The notes below the pieces were generated by a model. That model had not been told where the DNA came from. It made no database searches and saw only the letters and a list, made by a program, of their open reading frames with translations. The position numbers and the translations under genes are program-made. A stretch of DNA of 64,000 nt. Origin: Stratiolaelaps scimitus (taxonomy: Eukaryota > Arthropoda > Arachnida > Mesostigmata > Laelapidae). Below are positions 1 through 10,959 of the stretch, piece after piece. The stretch is from positions 1,426,001 to 1,490,000 of the forward strand of contig JABWDB010000009.1 of the NCBI GenBank assembly GCA_019614645.1, read 5' to 3'. The first letter of the stretch is position 1. Every line of letters starts with the position of its first letter.

Positions 1-1994
1 GGTTTCTTTCTTCCTCCTCTTCTTTGAGTACTCTTCGGGCAACCTGCTCAAGTCGCTTCTTGTCCTCCTCGTCCCAGATCCCCATGAACTCTTGATAGTA
101 GTCGTAGCGCACCTGAGCAAGGGTCAGACCGAGCATACGGGTCATGGACATCGTTAGGGTCCCTCCCACAAGCCCCAACGTCATTCCTGTGTAGAATCCG
201 CAGAAACAACAAAGAGACGAGGCCGTAAAACGATGCAAATACTGGCTGGAGCTAGAGCATTCGCTGCGCAAAAGTAACATCGTAAATCATCCTAATGACC
301 TGATCTTTGATACATTTCAGGGATGGCGCGCTTGTATCGAGTGCCTGATCAGTCCTGACCTAACCATTTCGCCGGTTGTGCCAGGGCGTTACTAGGGAGA
401 TCTTGGGCGGCTCCGTCGAGACAATATACGCTGTGGGTCTACCATTACGAGAAAAAAAAAGTGATTTAGCAAGTCGTATTATAGCTTTTTGCCCCTGCAC
501 CGTGTGTACGAGTGAATGAGTAATACGAATGGTGATGGCTTCGTTGACTCTCGCATACAAGCAAGTGGAAACAACTCGCTTGATCAAGATAAACACCTCT
601 GCTGTTTGCTGACCAACTCACCGATGATGGATCCGAGGAACATGCCTCGTAAGCCAAGATGGCATCTGTAGACGGCTGCTCCAATGCCCCCTCCTACAAC
701 ATGCTCGAGAACGCCGAACTTCTCCCTATAGACGGAGCCGGACAGCGCGCCAAGCATGTAGAGCCCTGAGAGCAGCCCGACCCGCCATCCGACTTTCGCA
801 CCACCTCGAATAGCTAGCAGGAACTGGTGATTACAATCGCGCGACGAAGGGAAGGACACCGTTCGAATATCGCACCATCGGCGTGGACGGCACGGGAACG
901 AACGAGGCAAATGTCCACGTGTTATTCTTGTATATTTACTGTTATTGTTATTACTATTATTACTATTGAAGCAAGAACGTGAACGCTGGGAGTGAATTTC
1001 GCCGAGGGCTGCACACAATGATTCCTTCTCGGAACGCCGCACGGCAGAACTCTTCAAAGGCTTACAAAGGCCAAAACCTATCGCTCTGCTAAAGCATAGG
1101 GGTTATTCGAACACGTTTCGACATATATCCATTCTAAAGGCTTGAGTAGCATAGTTCAATACGAGCGAGCATAGCGAACTGAACGCCTGAACGTCCACCA
1201 AAGTTCGTTCAAGGTGCAATAATTTGTTTTCCCCTCCAAATATATGGAGATTGGCGCAGAATGCTTACGTAGAAAGGTGCCCCTTAAATAGATGAATATA
1301 TATGTCCTGCATCAGGAACAACGCTAGCATTTCACACACGTGTTTTGCGAACACGCTATGTCCAATAGACATGTAACAACATAAGCGTTCAGTCTGCCTT
1401 CCTGCGAGAGCAGGACAACACTCGGATACTATTACACATATATACATATATTTTGCTTCTTATGAGTCCGTACCCGATAATCGAGAAGCTTCCGTTGGAA
1501 GTCCCGAGCATCAAAGAACATCTGGTGCTTATTTTGCCTAATAAATGCTTCCTTTGCTTGTTTATTGAAATTGAAGCCTGCTAATAGAAATCCGACCGTT
1601 GCGCCCGTCGTCGCGGTCGATACTGAAAGAAAAAACAGATACCAATAAATAGTACCCTTTACACTGTGCAGCTGTACCTCATTGAAGAAGTATTGAGATG
1701 CTGTCACCTCAACAGTTTTGTCATGTTTCCATCTAACATGAATCAATTATCGATTCGTTCGTTAATTTCAAGTTGATCAAGAAAAATCGAACAAGCTTCA
1801 ACGAAACTCGTACACCTACAAACGATGTTGAGCTCCGGCGACAAATGGCCACGAGGTCGCGAGTACATTTGACGAAGTCTATCCCAACCTGTCTCATCTG
1901 GATTGCTTAACACGGGCACCTGGTGCTTTAACAGCTGAACGTCGTGGTCGAGTTCGGAGGCGACTTGATCATTCGGTTTTTCGAAGGTCACCAT
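1..1994 (-). CDS. TIMMDC1: TIMMDC1-like mitochondrial complex I assembly factor (3' end cut by window edge)
   Basis: Tim17-family inner-membrane protein; its animal orthologue helps assemble the membrane arm of respiratory complex I. Four exons on the minus strand fit together in phase: 1994-1820 (residues 1-58), 1622-1474, 823-622 and 186-1. Introns are 197, 650 and 435 bp with GT-AG ends (donors gtaggt, gtacgg, gtgagt); the split codons give Leu59 and Gly176. Visible features are an N-terminal ETGWDRL motif near residue 34, a glycine-rich membrane segment (TTGATVGFLLAG, about 63-74), then a Tim17-type core running from AKVGWRVGLLSG through GVLEHVVGGGIGAAVYR to LRGMFLGSIIG, and a last hydrophobic segment in exon 4. 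An acidic, Glu/Lys-rich C-terminal tail begins before the sequence ends. About 237 residues are seen; the human protein has about 285, so only the tail is missing. The start is the first in-frame ATG of exon 1. Family assignment rests on recalled similarity of motif order and spacing. Confidence 0.86.
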
Positions 1995-2183
1995 TGCGCG
2001 GCCGCCCTCGCTGAGAGGAGCTTCCGGTTTTCTGGAGGAAGAGCTGAAGCACTGTGCAATCGGGGCCGAATGTCGGCTAGGGGAAACTGAAAAACTTGCG
2101 ACAATTTTCTATGAAACGTAACGCGAAAGAAGTGGTAGATTACTTGATTCGTCTTATGGTAACCCTTCGGCTTTTGGGCTAGT

Positions 2184-2294
2184 TTAGTTGTTGACCATGA
2201 GACCGTATCCGAGCCAAGCAACGAGGCAGAACCCAAAGATCGCCGGTACCGACAGCGGTACTAACAGAGCGTAGTATAGGGCGTCCTCGTTCAT
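2184..2294 (-). CDS. Putative 36-residue single-pass membrane microprotein
   Basis: An uninterrupted ATG-to-TAA frame of 36 residues lies about 190 bp upstream of the TIMMDC1 start on the same strand. It opens MNEDALYYALL, then has one uninterrupted hydrophobic span with two prolines (about residues 9-33, including VPAIFGFCLVAW), and ends with a short polar tail. The layout, a short acidic N-terminus, one membrane helix and almost nothing else, is that of small integral membrane proteins of mitochondria or ER. I do not recognise the family. It could be a stand-alone gene, an upstream open frame in a TIMMDC1 transcript, or chance. The charge distribution and clean hydrophobic helix make chance less likely. 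No function is assigned. Confidence 0.45.
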   Translation of the reverse strand: MNEDALYYALLVPLSVPAIFGFCLVAWLGYGLMVNN

Positions 2295-2487
2295 ACCAGA
2301 CCGGAACTGAAACGCAAAACCGAACAACGGAAATTCAAACGAAATAAACACAGTGAGCTTGTTTACCTTTAACTAACTAAGCTGCTGCTGCTGTACAGTG
2401 GCACATATGACACACCGACAGTAATCGACTAGTCGCTAGTAATTCTAGAATAGTTAAGATCGAGTCGGTTTAGCGCGCGGGCAGTAA

Positions 2488-2688
2488 AGTGAAGCTTTGG
2501 AAAATGCGCTCCCAGAGCGGGTCGTCGTCAAGCCTTCCAAATTTACAGAGGGGACTCAGGACGGTCCGAACGTGCTCAGAGTTGCTCATCTGAATTATAT
2601 AGCGGTTTTTTTAGCAACGATAAGCGCGATTATTTACAAGAAGTTCAGTTGGCATAAAGACGCCTATCTCGCCCGAGACATTCAATAA
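2488..2688 (+). other. Open frame without ATG, one predicted membrane segment, stop overlapping a polyA signal
   Basis: The frame is open from just after a TAA at 2485 to a TAA at 2686, about 66 residues, but it contains no ATG. It has a polar N-terminal part, a hydrophobic stretch (LNYIAVFLATISAIIYKK) and a charged end (WHKDAYLARDIQ). The stop codon sits inside an AATAAA hexamer at about 2684-2689, as might occur at the end of a compact transcript. It may be a terminal exon whose start is on an unseen upstream exon, a frame broken by a sequencing error (an ATG lies at 2504 in another frame), or chance. I do not recognise the product. Confidence 0.2.
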
Positions 2689-3630
2689 AAGATTCTCCAG
2701 AAAGTGCTGTTTGTAATCTCATTCATCGAAGTCCTCAAAGTGGCTTGAGCAGTGCCTCCTGATGACATGTTGAGTTACGTGAGCAACTCGCCATGTCAGT
2801 GATGAAAAAATCGACAAATCATTTCCACAAAACACACACACCATTTTGCAAGACCTTCAAGCTGCATCCATTATATCAGAGCAATTTGAACGTCTTAAGC
2901 GGTCTTCGCAGTAATAACCAAACAAAATAAGTAATTGATCGACGGCTAACGTGAATACGTGTAAGTTTCATCAATTCTACACCGCTTGTCGTGGCTCATC
3001 AAAAGGCGCGTTGAGTGCGATGCTGGAAGAGTAACATGGCACATTTACATAGTGAAATTAAAGGCTTCCGAAATGCTCGCTAGCTTGAGTATACCAATCG
3101 CTCAGCTTGCATTTCTCATCGCGCTTGCTCATCCGTCAGTCTCCTGGTTTACGCACATCGCCTCAATATTCTATAGCCTAATCGGATGCGTTAACGACAT
3201 CATGCACAGACACACACACGCCGAACAATCACCTACTTTGTTCTTATTGCTAAATCTCAAGTATACGCTCAAAAAATGACTAATGCAGTGCTACTGGAGT
3301 AAAAGTGTTACGATTTATTTCATAACCAAAAAACCCCTCTTTTAAGTGACCACGATTTAAACTAGGAATTCAAATGGCATCGACACGCACATGGCCTTGT
3401 CTTTTCACACCATAAACAATATGTGGGATGCTGGTAGGGCTTATGAAAGAACTTAAATCGTGGCCGCATACGTAATCGTAACGCCCAAACACGGCGATCA
3501 ACGACGATCAGCCGAAAAACGGCAGTTGTCAAAATCAATACAGTCCGATGCGCGCAGTCTAGCTCAACACGTTTTGCGTTGACTCGTAGATAGCACCGCA
3601 AATAGTAAACGCCAGCAGCGTCTCCAACCA
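2689..3630. other. Spacer between the small open frame and DHFR; nothing recognised
   Basis: AT-rich sequence with short open frames only. No splice-supported exon, RNA gene or repeat was recognised. The part next to DHFR (about 3300-3630) would be its 3' untranslated and downstream region on the minus strand. Confidence 0.5.
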
Positions 3631-4227
3631 CTACTGCTGTCGACCGATCTTCTTAAGAACGCGATACTTGTAGCGGATGCCATTTTCTTCATGTTCCTCA
3701 TTCGTCGCCACGGCGGGATCTTCAACGTCCTCAAACTTCGTCTCATCTATATTCAGGAACGTGTCACACTCGAATTCGCTCAGAATTTCGGTGAGGTACA
3801 CGGTGTCCATGGCGGGATGTCGTACAGCATCCAGGTAAACGCCGCTTCCCCCGATAACCATCACACGCTCAACATCACCCGCCCCTGTTCCGCGGCAATA
3901 GTTCGAGCCGGCGATCTTGAGCGCCTCGTCAAACGATCTCGCCACAACGACACCGTCTGGCAGTGAGTCTTGGCTAAGCCCGCTGCTGACAATGATGTTC
4001 AGCCGACGGGACAAAGGCCTACGATTCTTTGGAATACTTTCCCAAGTTCGGCGGCCCATTACTACAGCGTTGCGTTTGTCTGGATCCGCTGTGGTGGTCG
4101 TAATCCGAGCAAAATGCTTCATTTCGTTTGGTAGACTTCGACCCCAGGGCAGACCTCCCTTGTTGCCAATTCCCCGTGTGGCTTTGCACACTGCAACCAC
4201 TGCGCACAGCGGCGGAATGGCTGTCAT
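3631..4227 (-). CDS. DHFR: Dihydrofolate reductase
   Basis: Cytosolic NADPH-dependent enzyme reducing dihydrofolate to tetrahydrofolate for thymidylate and purine synthesis. The 198-residue frame is uninterrupted and spans the whole fold. Visible motifs: GIGNKGGLPW (about 19-28, the folate-site loop and Trp), catalytic acidic Glu35 in LPNEMKHF, VVMGRRTWESIP (55-66, NADPH site), RRLNIIVSS (74-82), VMVIGGSGVY (122-131, the Gly-Gly cofactor turn), VYLTEI (143-148) and CDTF (154-157). Animal DHFRs are usually near 187 residues, so length is normal. I chose the ATG at 4227 because family proteins begin only a few residues before the first strand; the frame also continues to an ATG at 4281, adding 18 unrelated residues. 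A polypyrimidine-AG acceptor (tcatttcag) ends at 4240, just before the ATG, suggesting a 5'-UTR intron. The coding region has no intron, whereas vertebrate DHFR has several. Confidence 0.97.
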   Translation of the reverse strand: MTAIPPLCAVVAVCKATRGIGNKGGLPWGRSLPNEMKHFARITTTTADPDKRNAVVMGRRTWESIPKNRRPLSRRLNIIVSSGLSQDSLPDGVVVARSFDEALKIAGSNYCRGTGAGDVERVMVIGGSGVYLDAVRHPAMDTVYLTEILSEFECDTFLNIDETKFEDVEDPAVATNEEHEENGIRYKYRVLKKIGRQQ

Positions 4228-4344
4228 TGTCGCGCGGGTCTGAAATGAGCCATGAAGTGTGTTCTTAGAATGACTTCGCATGAAAATTCCGCTACACCGA
4301 TTCTATAGCAAAGGCGCAGGCCAACTTGATTGATTTGGTTTCAT

Positions 4345-4610
4345 TATCAAGTTAATACAGATTTGAACTCATTCAAGTTAATACTTACTTAAGTTAATTC
4401 AAGTCTATATTTATTCAAGTCAATTCAAGTCTATATTTATTTAAGTTAATTAAAGTCTATACAAATTTAAGTCAATTCAAGTTTAAGGTTATTTAAATTA
4501 ATTCAAGTCTAAATTGATTTAAGTTAATTCAAGTCTATATTTATTTAAGTTAATTCAAGTCTATATTTATTTAAGTTAATTCAAGTCTAAGTTTATTTAA
4601 GTTAATTCAA
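4345..4610. repeat. 26-bp AT-rich tandem repeat (minisatellite)
   Basis: Roughly ten diverged head-to-tail units of 26 bp, each built on attcaagtct followed by an AT-rich block and aagtta. The last four units (about 4501-4604) are nearly identical, while the distal ones are more diverged. The array lies within about 120 bp of the DHFR start codon. Confidence 0.9.
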
Positions 4611-5792
4611 TAAATTCATAATGCATTCGTTTATGTCATTATTTGAGCTGATTTTCAGCTGTTATGTGACAGGCTCTGGCATAGCATTTTTCTTTATTAT
4701 ATATACATTTGTTAAGACAGCCTCGCGCGACTGGCTTTGAACCAGCGACTGTTTCTATCCCTTTAATTAAAGAATTACATACAATTCACACTTCATGTCA
4801 GCGTAAATTAAATTTGAAGTACCAACCAAGCTTAATCATTCATGTTGAGCAAATGCGGTTAGTGGATTGTTCACGGTATACCACCAGTCGAGCGAGGATT
4901 GTAACCGATCAAATCTCAATTTTCAATGTCGACACAGAACTATACCATTATTGGCCACTGCTCGCACAATTACCTCATAGCCTCGCCCAACCCCGGGCCG
5001 TATCTTTTCTACGAAAACGATATCTTTTATCACGGACAAAAGAAAAGCTTTTCCTCCAAGACGTATAGGCTACAATCATTTATTTCATTTCTATTGCACA
5101 ACGGTGCGATTTTACGAAGACAAGCCATATATTAATTTGCATATCATTCACACATTAATCGATTGGCATCGGTGCCCGCTCTACAAAATTAGCGAACAGC
5201 GTATAACACTAATCAGCTTCACGCGCAACTCGTCACATGTAATCACCCACCGCCCCCTCAGATTGCTTATGAAAGAGTATTGTATATGATGGCATTGAGT
5301 ACGATACGCGACCCCAATACCGCTGGAGAAACAATACCGTTGTTTCCATGGTCATTATTAGAGGGATAGCAAATGGGGATAGGTCATATTGAGATGAGAA
5401 ATGTGATACGATTTGTGATGCTGGTATAGTTCGTTGGTAAACCCGACATGATGTGACAATGAGCAATTATTGACGACGGACAAACGTAATCATGCGAGAT
5501 GTTGGCGAGATCTGATAATGGAATTATATAAGAGTATAGCTATCGTGCTATCAAAAATATATGCTGCCTCGTATCAGTTAGCTAGAAGAATTACTGGTAC
5601 GGGACGTCAGTGCCAAATAGATGTGCTTCGGTGTGGCCATATATGATAGCAAAGTATCAACAAGCAAAGATTTACTTAAATATGATCGTAATTAAGTAAA
5701 AATCCTATTGCAAGCTATGGGCATGGTAAACCGTGTTGCTGCGTCGTTCAGGCGTCACGTCTGTAACCATTGATTTGAACTATTATAGACGT

Positions 5793-5797
<5 letters not shown>
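4611..5797. other. AT-rich non-coding stretch
   Basis: No gene recognised. The only notable item is a tRNA T-arm-like motif on the minus strand near 4727-4748 (GGTTCAAAGCC flanked by complementary CTGG/CCAG). No matching A box or acceptor stem was found, so it is not called as a tRNA. Confidence 0.45.

Positions 5798-5837
<40 letters not shown>
5798..5837. repeat. (TA)n microsatellite
   Basis: Uninterrupted alternation of T and A for about 40 bases. Confidence 0.97.
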
Positions 5838-5839
<2 letters not shown>

Positions 5840-7601
5840 GATTTTAGGGTTTAACCGTGCGTCTTAGAGAAATGGGTAGACAAATTAATGAAAATATGAA
5901 CCGCCGCGCATCATTGTACGCGGTTTCTATCTTTTTCTATTTAAATATAACAGCGAATGATAATAATGGCTAAGCATCATAATGTCGATACAGTTTGTAG
6001 CAGGCTCGATCACGATGTTGTCCATTTAGGTATCTCTCATACATTGAAATAGATTAAGATAGCCAGATAAGGTCGGTTGGCAATGACGAGACAATGCAGT
6101 CAGCGATTAACAAAATAGAAGATATAGCTTCATTTGCATTGAAATGTTAGTGTGTAAAGTAACCGTTTGGCGATTTTGCTTGCACTCAGGGTTTCGATGG
6201 ATTTTTTGATGGCCATTCAGTAAGAGCTAGCTCGAACCTTCGCCACAATACATACGGTATGGCGAGCATATACGAGGAGGTGTGCCATTTGTTGTTTTTT
6301 AATACACTTACACGCGGATTTGCTAAAGCACGTAATATCAAATTACTAATTACTCCGATTAGATCAAATGCAAAGAATGATAAACATATAACAATACTAT
6401 AGCATCACTTTTAAAAATACATGTATATTATATAATTTATGTTACGATAATGACGTACTCGATAGACGATTAAGCGACGCACCCGATTGATATATGTGAA
6501 ATGTATCCGGTTCGATACACATCCTATCGAGTAACATTGTCATACGGTCGTAAAGTAAACTCTCTCATCGAACGATTATTATAATAATTAGTTACAAGCT
6601 AAAAATGATCAAAGACCACTTACCCACGTGATTGTGAAGCAATTCGAAATTTCTTAGCCGACGACGCTTGATGTATTCTCGTTGAAATTGCACAGTGCTC
6701 CGAGATCTCGTTGTCCTGCAGCAACAGCAGCACCACAAAAAGGGCTACGCTACTAAAAGACGTTCAATGAAAGGCGCGCGGACTGTTTCCTGTAGCTGCT
6801 TGCAACGTTGGAACAAACAGCTCTCGTGAACTCGACTAAGAACAGCCCTCCAGAAGTCGCGAAACACACAACGGTCGTTCCGTACGACAGCGGAGGACAT
6901 TCGCGTCATCTACGCGGGAAATCTTCCACAAATATCGATACACACATATAGAGCAAGACCACACGCCCGCCGTCTGCTCTCAAAAAGGGGGTTGGAGTGC
7001 TACGTTCGATTTTTGGGATCCACGCGGCAGCCGGGCGAATGGGAGTAAGTGCGCGGAGTTTCCAACCTCGGCCAGGGAGGCAGCCGCGTTGTAGGCCACC
7101 ATCCATGCATACGTATACAATAAATATATAAACAGAAAAACGCGTTGGGACTCTGGTGGTACGAACACCTGGACAAATACTGGGTCGACCCCACTCGGTG
7201 CGCGTTCGATTGTTTCCCGCTGACCGGTAACTTACTTATCGTGTAATCCGATGTTTTCCTGGCTTCGTTCACCCTCCTTTGGGACGCGTCCACTGAATTT
7301 TGACCGGGGTCAAGCCACTACACGCACCAGAAGCACAGACACACACCGTGGGATGTTCTCTATCGAGCTTCGAGGCTAATACTTATGTTAAGCGACTGGT
7401 TCTTTATTGTTAGAACCATGCACAATAGGCTTTGGGTGGAACAGAGTCCGCCAGTGACGACTAGATGCAACCGGTCACCCGGCATTGAGCAGGTCACGTA
7501 GGATCGGCTCGACTACATTTCGATGAATGCATCCGTGCGTTGAGGTTACCATCTATGCTCTGTCGGTATCTAGCAACGAAGCGCATCACTCATCTAGCAA
7601 T
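5838..7601. other. Spacer between DHFR and ADO
   Basis: AT-rich up to about 6600, then more GC-rich to about 7300, where a promoter or untranslated first exon for DHFR (minus) or ADO (plus) would be expected. The open frames at 6900-7300 lie on one strand in three overlapping frames and show no recognisable protein. Nothing else is supported. Confidence 0.4.
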
Positions 7602-7703
7602 ATGGCTAAGCTAGAGATGAAAGCCGTCACTGGGATCGGACCGAGCTCGGGCTCAACTGCGAGCCAAAATACACTTTCTAGTCATCAGTCATGTCATCCT
7701 TGA
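7602..7703 (+). other. Upstream open reading frame overlapping the ADO start codon
   Basis: An ATG at 7602 opens a 33-codon frame that ends with TGA at 7701-7703, overlapping the ADO ATG (7691) in a different frame. If the ADO transcript includes this region, ribosomes using the first ATG would miss the main start. Whether the region is transcribed cannot be told from the sequence. Confidence 0.35.
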
Positions 7704-10700
7704 TCCAGCGAGTAATTCGCCAGGCTAGAATTGCCTTTTTGAAGCGGTCATGCAACGAGCTAGAAGTGATCACCCTCCACAAGTTGGTGTCGCAACTGAC
7801 CCCAGAGGACGTCGGTATTGGTGAGGCGACGTTCCGCCGTCATCGGCATTACGAGGCGCCTGTTTTGTGCATAACCGTCTTCGACCACGAAGACTTCGCA
7901 GTAACGATCTTTGTGCTCAAACAGGGATGTCGCATCCCTCTTCACAACCATCCAGGTAGGTGACCGCGGAAGCGGTTTGCAGATCTACGTCGACGTTGTC
8001 TAGCTATATTTGCGGCTCCCGGCTCAATCCCGCGAGAGTCTATCTGCCCAGAGTCGTTGTCGTCGAACGTGCAAGGCAGAGCCCCGAGTGGGACGGTAAC
8101 GAAGGGACTATGTGAAAGGACCAAGCGAGCAAGAGGGAGGACAGAAGGCCAATGTGAAGTCGTAATCTCTTGATCGAGCCATTCCAACCCTTTCTTGTAC
8201 ACAGGTTACTAGAGTATCGGTTCAGCGACGAAATGTCTGAGGCACAAATGAAAAATCTCAGATGCATTCGTATCTCTCCTGATCGGTGGAGATCGAATAG
8301 AATTTTTGGAAGAAAACGATAGAGAATAAGGCGGAACACGATGCGAGTTCTGTACGAATGACATTTCAGAAATTGTGCAATACTACTGGGGAGGTCGTTA
8401 TGATCGGAAACATAGAGATTAACTTGTTGGTTCGGGTTTTAAATCTCAAAATCTATAGGACGCGACGCTCGTTATAATTGAGTTCAATAAACAGTAGCGA
8501 AGAATAACTAAGAATATTGATATGTTTGGATTTTCTTCTCTGGCTTGGCCTCCACCGCTTCTGTGATCAGAAATTTCTCAATACTTAGCTGTATAGTAAT
8601 ATTACTACGAACAATATCAGAGAGAATCCTACAGCTACGTATGGCCACGGCAGGATATTGATGTAATGTTGATTTGTTTCATTATTCGGGGCCAGCCCTG
8701 AGCCCTTTTACTATCATTCATTTCTCGGAACATATTCGTAAAACGCAACTATCAGAAATGTCGGGGGGAGGGAATCCACACCCTGCTGAGTCCACGGTAG
8801 AATTTAAACCTGGGACATATCCCGCTACCGATATTAAAGCTAACTGTGTTCCAATATGAACTAGAACGTGGTCGCCTCAGCCACTGAGCGATATATATAT
8901 ATATATACTTTTTGAAATCGTATAAAAAAAAATCGTTTATTCAAACATACGGTTGGTCGGTATTTCTAGGGATTATGGGGGGGGGGGGTGAGGACGACAA
9001 TGTCCCGAGGAAGGCGATGGCATTGCCTCTCTGCACGGCGAGGGACAGGCGCTGCAGGAGGATATACTTTTTTGGTCTTGGAGGTGTTGTTGCTTGGTAA
9101 TGATCCGGAAACTGACACAGTTACAGCAAGGGAGCTATCCGTGAGTCCTAGACTGGCTACTGGTCTTCCCAGTCGTTGAAAACACTGTAATTCAAAGGAA
9201 ACGCTTTTAACCTAATTTACTTAAGCTTGTTCCAATTTCACCGTATTCTCTATTCACACGAATCGGTCGCAGCGGGCTTGAGAAGACGAAACAACAGCAA
9301 GAAACGTCAGAATGGGTAAATTAGATAAAACTGCTATGGAACTGATATCTTAGATAACATCCGGGAGGTCAAGTAGATAGTTCTGCTTAGATGTGAGGGA
9401 ACATTCACTGAATTGTCGGATGCCTAATCTGCTCTCAACAAAATCTGCTGTGTCACATTAAATATACGTTTTGCAACCCCAACTGACCCTCGCCTCCCCT
9501 AAGTTGGCACCTTCTCTAATCATTAGCTACTTGGACTAACGGGTTCGTCCAGGACGGAGTTCATTAGGCCACTTCAGAACCGGGCGGCCGGTTTCGAATT
9601 GCTGTGTGCCGACATTTCATTTTTTCGTTAGGGCCTTAATCCATCTCTATGCGCGCTTTGTTGTTTCATATGGGTTATAGTTGATACAGTTTTGCGCGTG
9701 GTTGCTGCCGTCATCGCCATGCAATGTTTGTTAGTTTATGCTTAAAAGTTGAAACTCTTTGCGCACGGTTACGGTTGGCTGCCATAAGCTGGGGACAGCC
9801 AACGAACAGCGGCAGCACACCCCGTATCGATGTTAGAACTAATTTTGCGAAAGAGCCCATGAGTCTCAGTAATTCGGTAATGTCAATAGTACGTGGGTGA
9901 TTTCTACTTTGCGATATCTCCAAACGGAGTGGCTGCGTCTACTCTTAGCCTTTCTTTGTTTTCCCAAAGAAAGGCGAGTCCAAAGGGCTGAATGACCCGT
10001 TTACCTGTTGTCATGCCGCATTGTATGGCACGCCGACATTGTGCCATGCACGATCGTTGAATAAGCGTTGTTTTCTCTCTGTCCTTTATAAATTGAATGA
10101 ATTCTAGGAATGACAGGTATCTTGAAGGTTCTACACGGCTCTGTCCGAATCGAGTCTTTTTCGCCGACGTCAGCAACTCAACGCAGTGCTTTCTCGTGCA
10201 TCTTCGGCCGGGGCCGAGGGGGCGTTCAGGCCGTTCGACACGAGCCAGTCGTTGTCTCGCCCCGCGACGAGCCTTGCAGACTTTCGTCAACGAAGGGCAA
10301 CATCCACGAGGTACTCACATTAAAACGAACGCTCGATTTTCTCTGATTACGTTGCCACGCTACCCCAAGCGCTCGCTGAGCAAGTCTCAGGTGTTCAGGG
10401 GGTAATCACACTCTCGTATGATAAATTTCATCGGTCGATTCAATGACTTTTTTTTTCATTTCTTTCTCTTGTCTATACGCGGCTTGTTTGCTGCTGCTTG
10501 CTAACAACCTTACCCGGCCATAGATGTAAACGCTCGGTTTATCCCCGGAGAGATTCGTTGTTCCACTTCGATCAATAATCAATTACGCCAGCTTAACTTA
10601 GCCTCTTTGGGTATGTGTTTTCGTTGAATTATTATTGTTGTTGGTATTATTATTATTAATGTTATCACGATGAATACCTATATTAATTATTGTCTTTATT

Positions 10701-10959
10701 TAAAATATCATATACATATAATTAGGTGAGGGCAGATCAAGGTGGTCCGGTCGCGTTTCTCGACGTTTTATCCCCGCCGTACGACAGCGGATCGCGGGAC
10801 TGTACCTACTACGCCCTGCCAAGCGCCGTAACAACCGCTAGCGATGGTGAACGATGTTTCCTGCAAGAAGTTCCAATCCCGAACGACTTTTGGTGCGATT
10901 CGTTCCCGTACGAGGGACCTCGTCTCAGCAACACAAGCGATGATGAGGTAGAAAACTAG
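7691..10959 (+). CDS. ADO: 2-aminoethanethiol (N-terminal cysteine) dioxygenase, three exons
   Basis: Non-haem iron cupin enzyme that adds O2 to cysteamine and, in animals, to N-terminal cysteines of proteins, acting as an oxygen sensor. Exons 7691-7955, 10108-10310 and 10726-10959 join in phase to 233 residues (human about 270). Intron 1 (2152 bp, gtaggt...ctag) splits a Gly codon; intron 2 (415 bp, gtactc...ttag) is phase 0. Exon 1 ends in the metal motif LHNHPG, giving His85 and His87. Exon 2 begins MTGILKVLHG and ends in NIHE, giving His155, which aligns with the third iron ligand of human ADO. Exon 3 carries GPVAFLDVLSPPY (163-175), then RDCTYY, whose Cys182 and Tyr184 match the human Cys-Tyr cross-link pair, and finally NDFWCDSFPYEGP near the C-terminus. 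The start is the only ATG in frame before the conserved region. Confidence 0.95.

Larger units (their letters stand above)
4240..6623 (-). other. Possible 5'-UTR intron of DHFR
   Basis: Inference from splice-like signals only. A minus-strand acceptor ends at 4240, twelve bases upstream of the DHFR ATG. A strong minus-strand donor, GTAAGT, occupies 6623-6618. Together they would give a non-coding first exon just above 6624 and an intron of about 2.4 kb holding the 26-bp tandem repeat and a (TA)n tract. Other pairings are possible. Confidence 0.2.

Noticed and set aside
4727..4748. tRNA gene suggested by a GGTTCAAAGCC T-arm on the minus strand
   Set aside because: No A box, anticodon arm or complementary acceptor stem at the proper distances.
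8790..8880. tRNA or SINE suggested by GGTTTAAATTC and TGGCTGAGGCG on the minus strand
   Set aside because: The boxes are degenerate, no acceptor stem forms and no second copy was seen in the window.
10726..10959. Apparent loss of an ADO histidine, because RDCTYY here replaces human DCHYY
   Set aside because: Counting back along the human protein places the third iron ligand in the earlier IHQ motif, which is present here as NIHE (His155). The DCxYY site is the Cys-Tyr cross-link pair, and it is intact.
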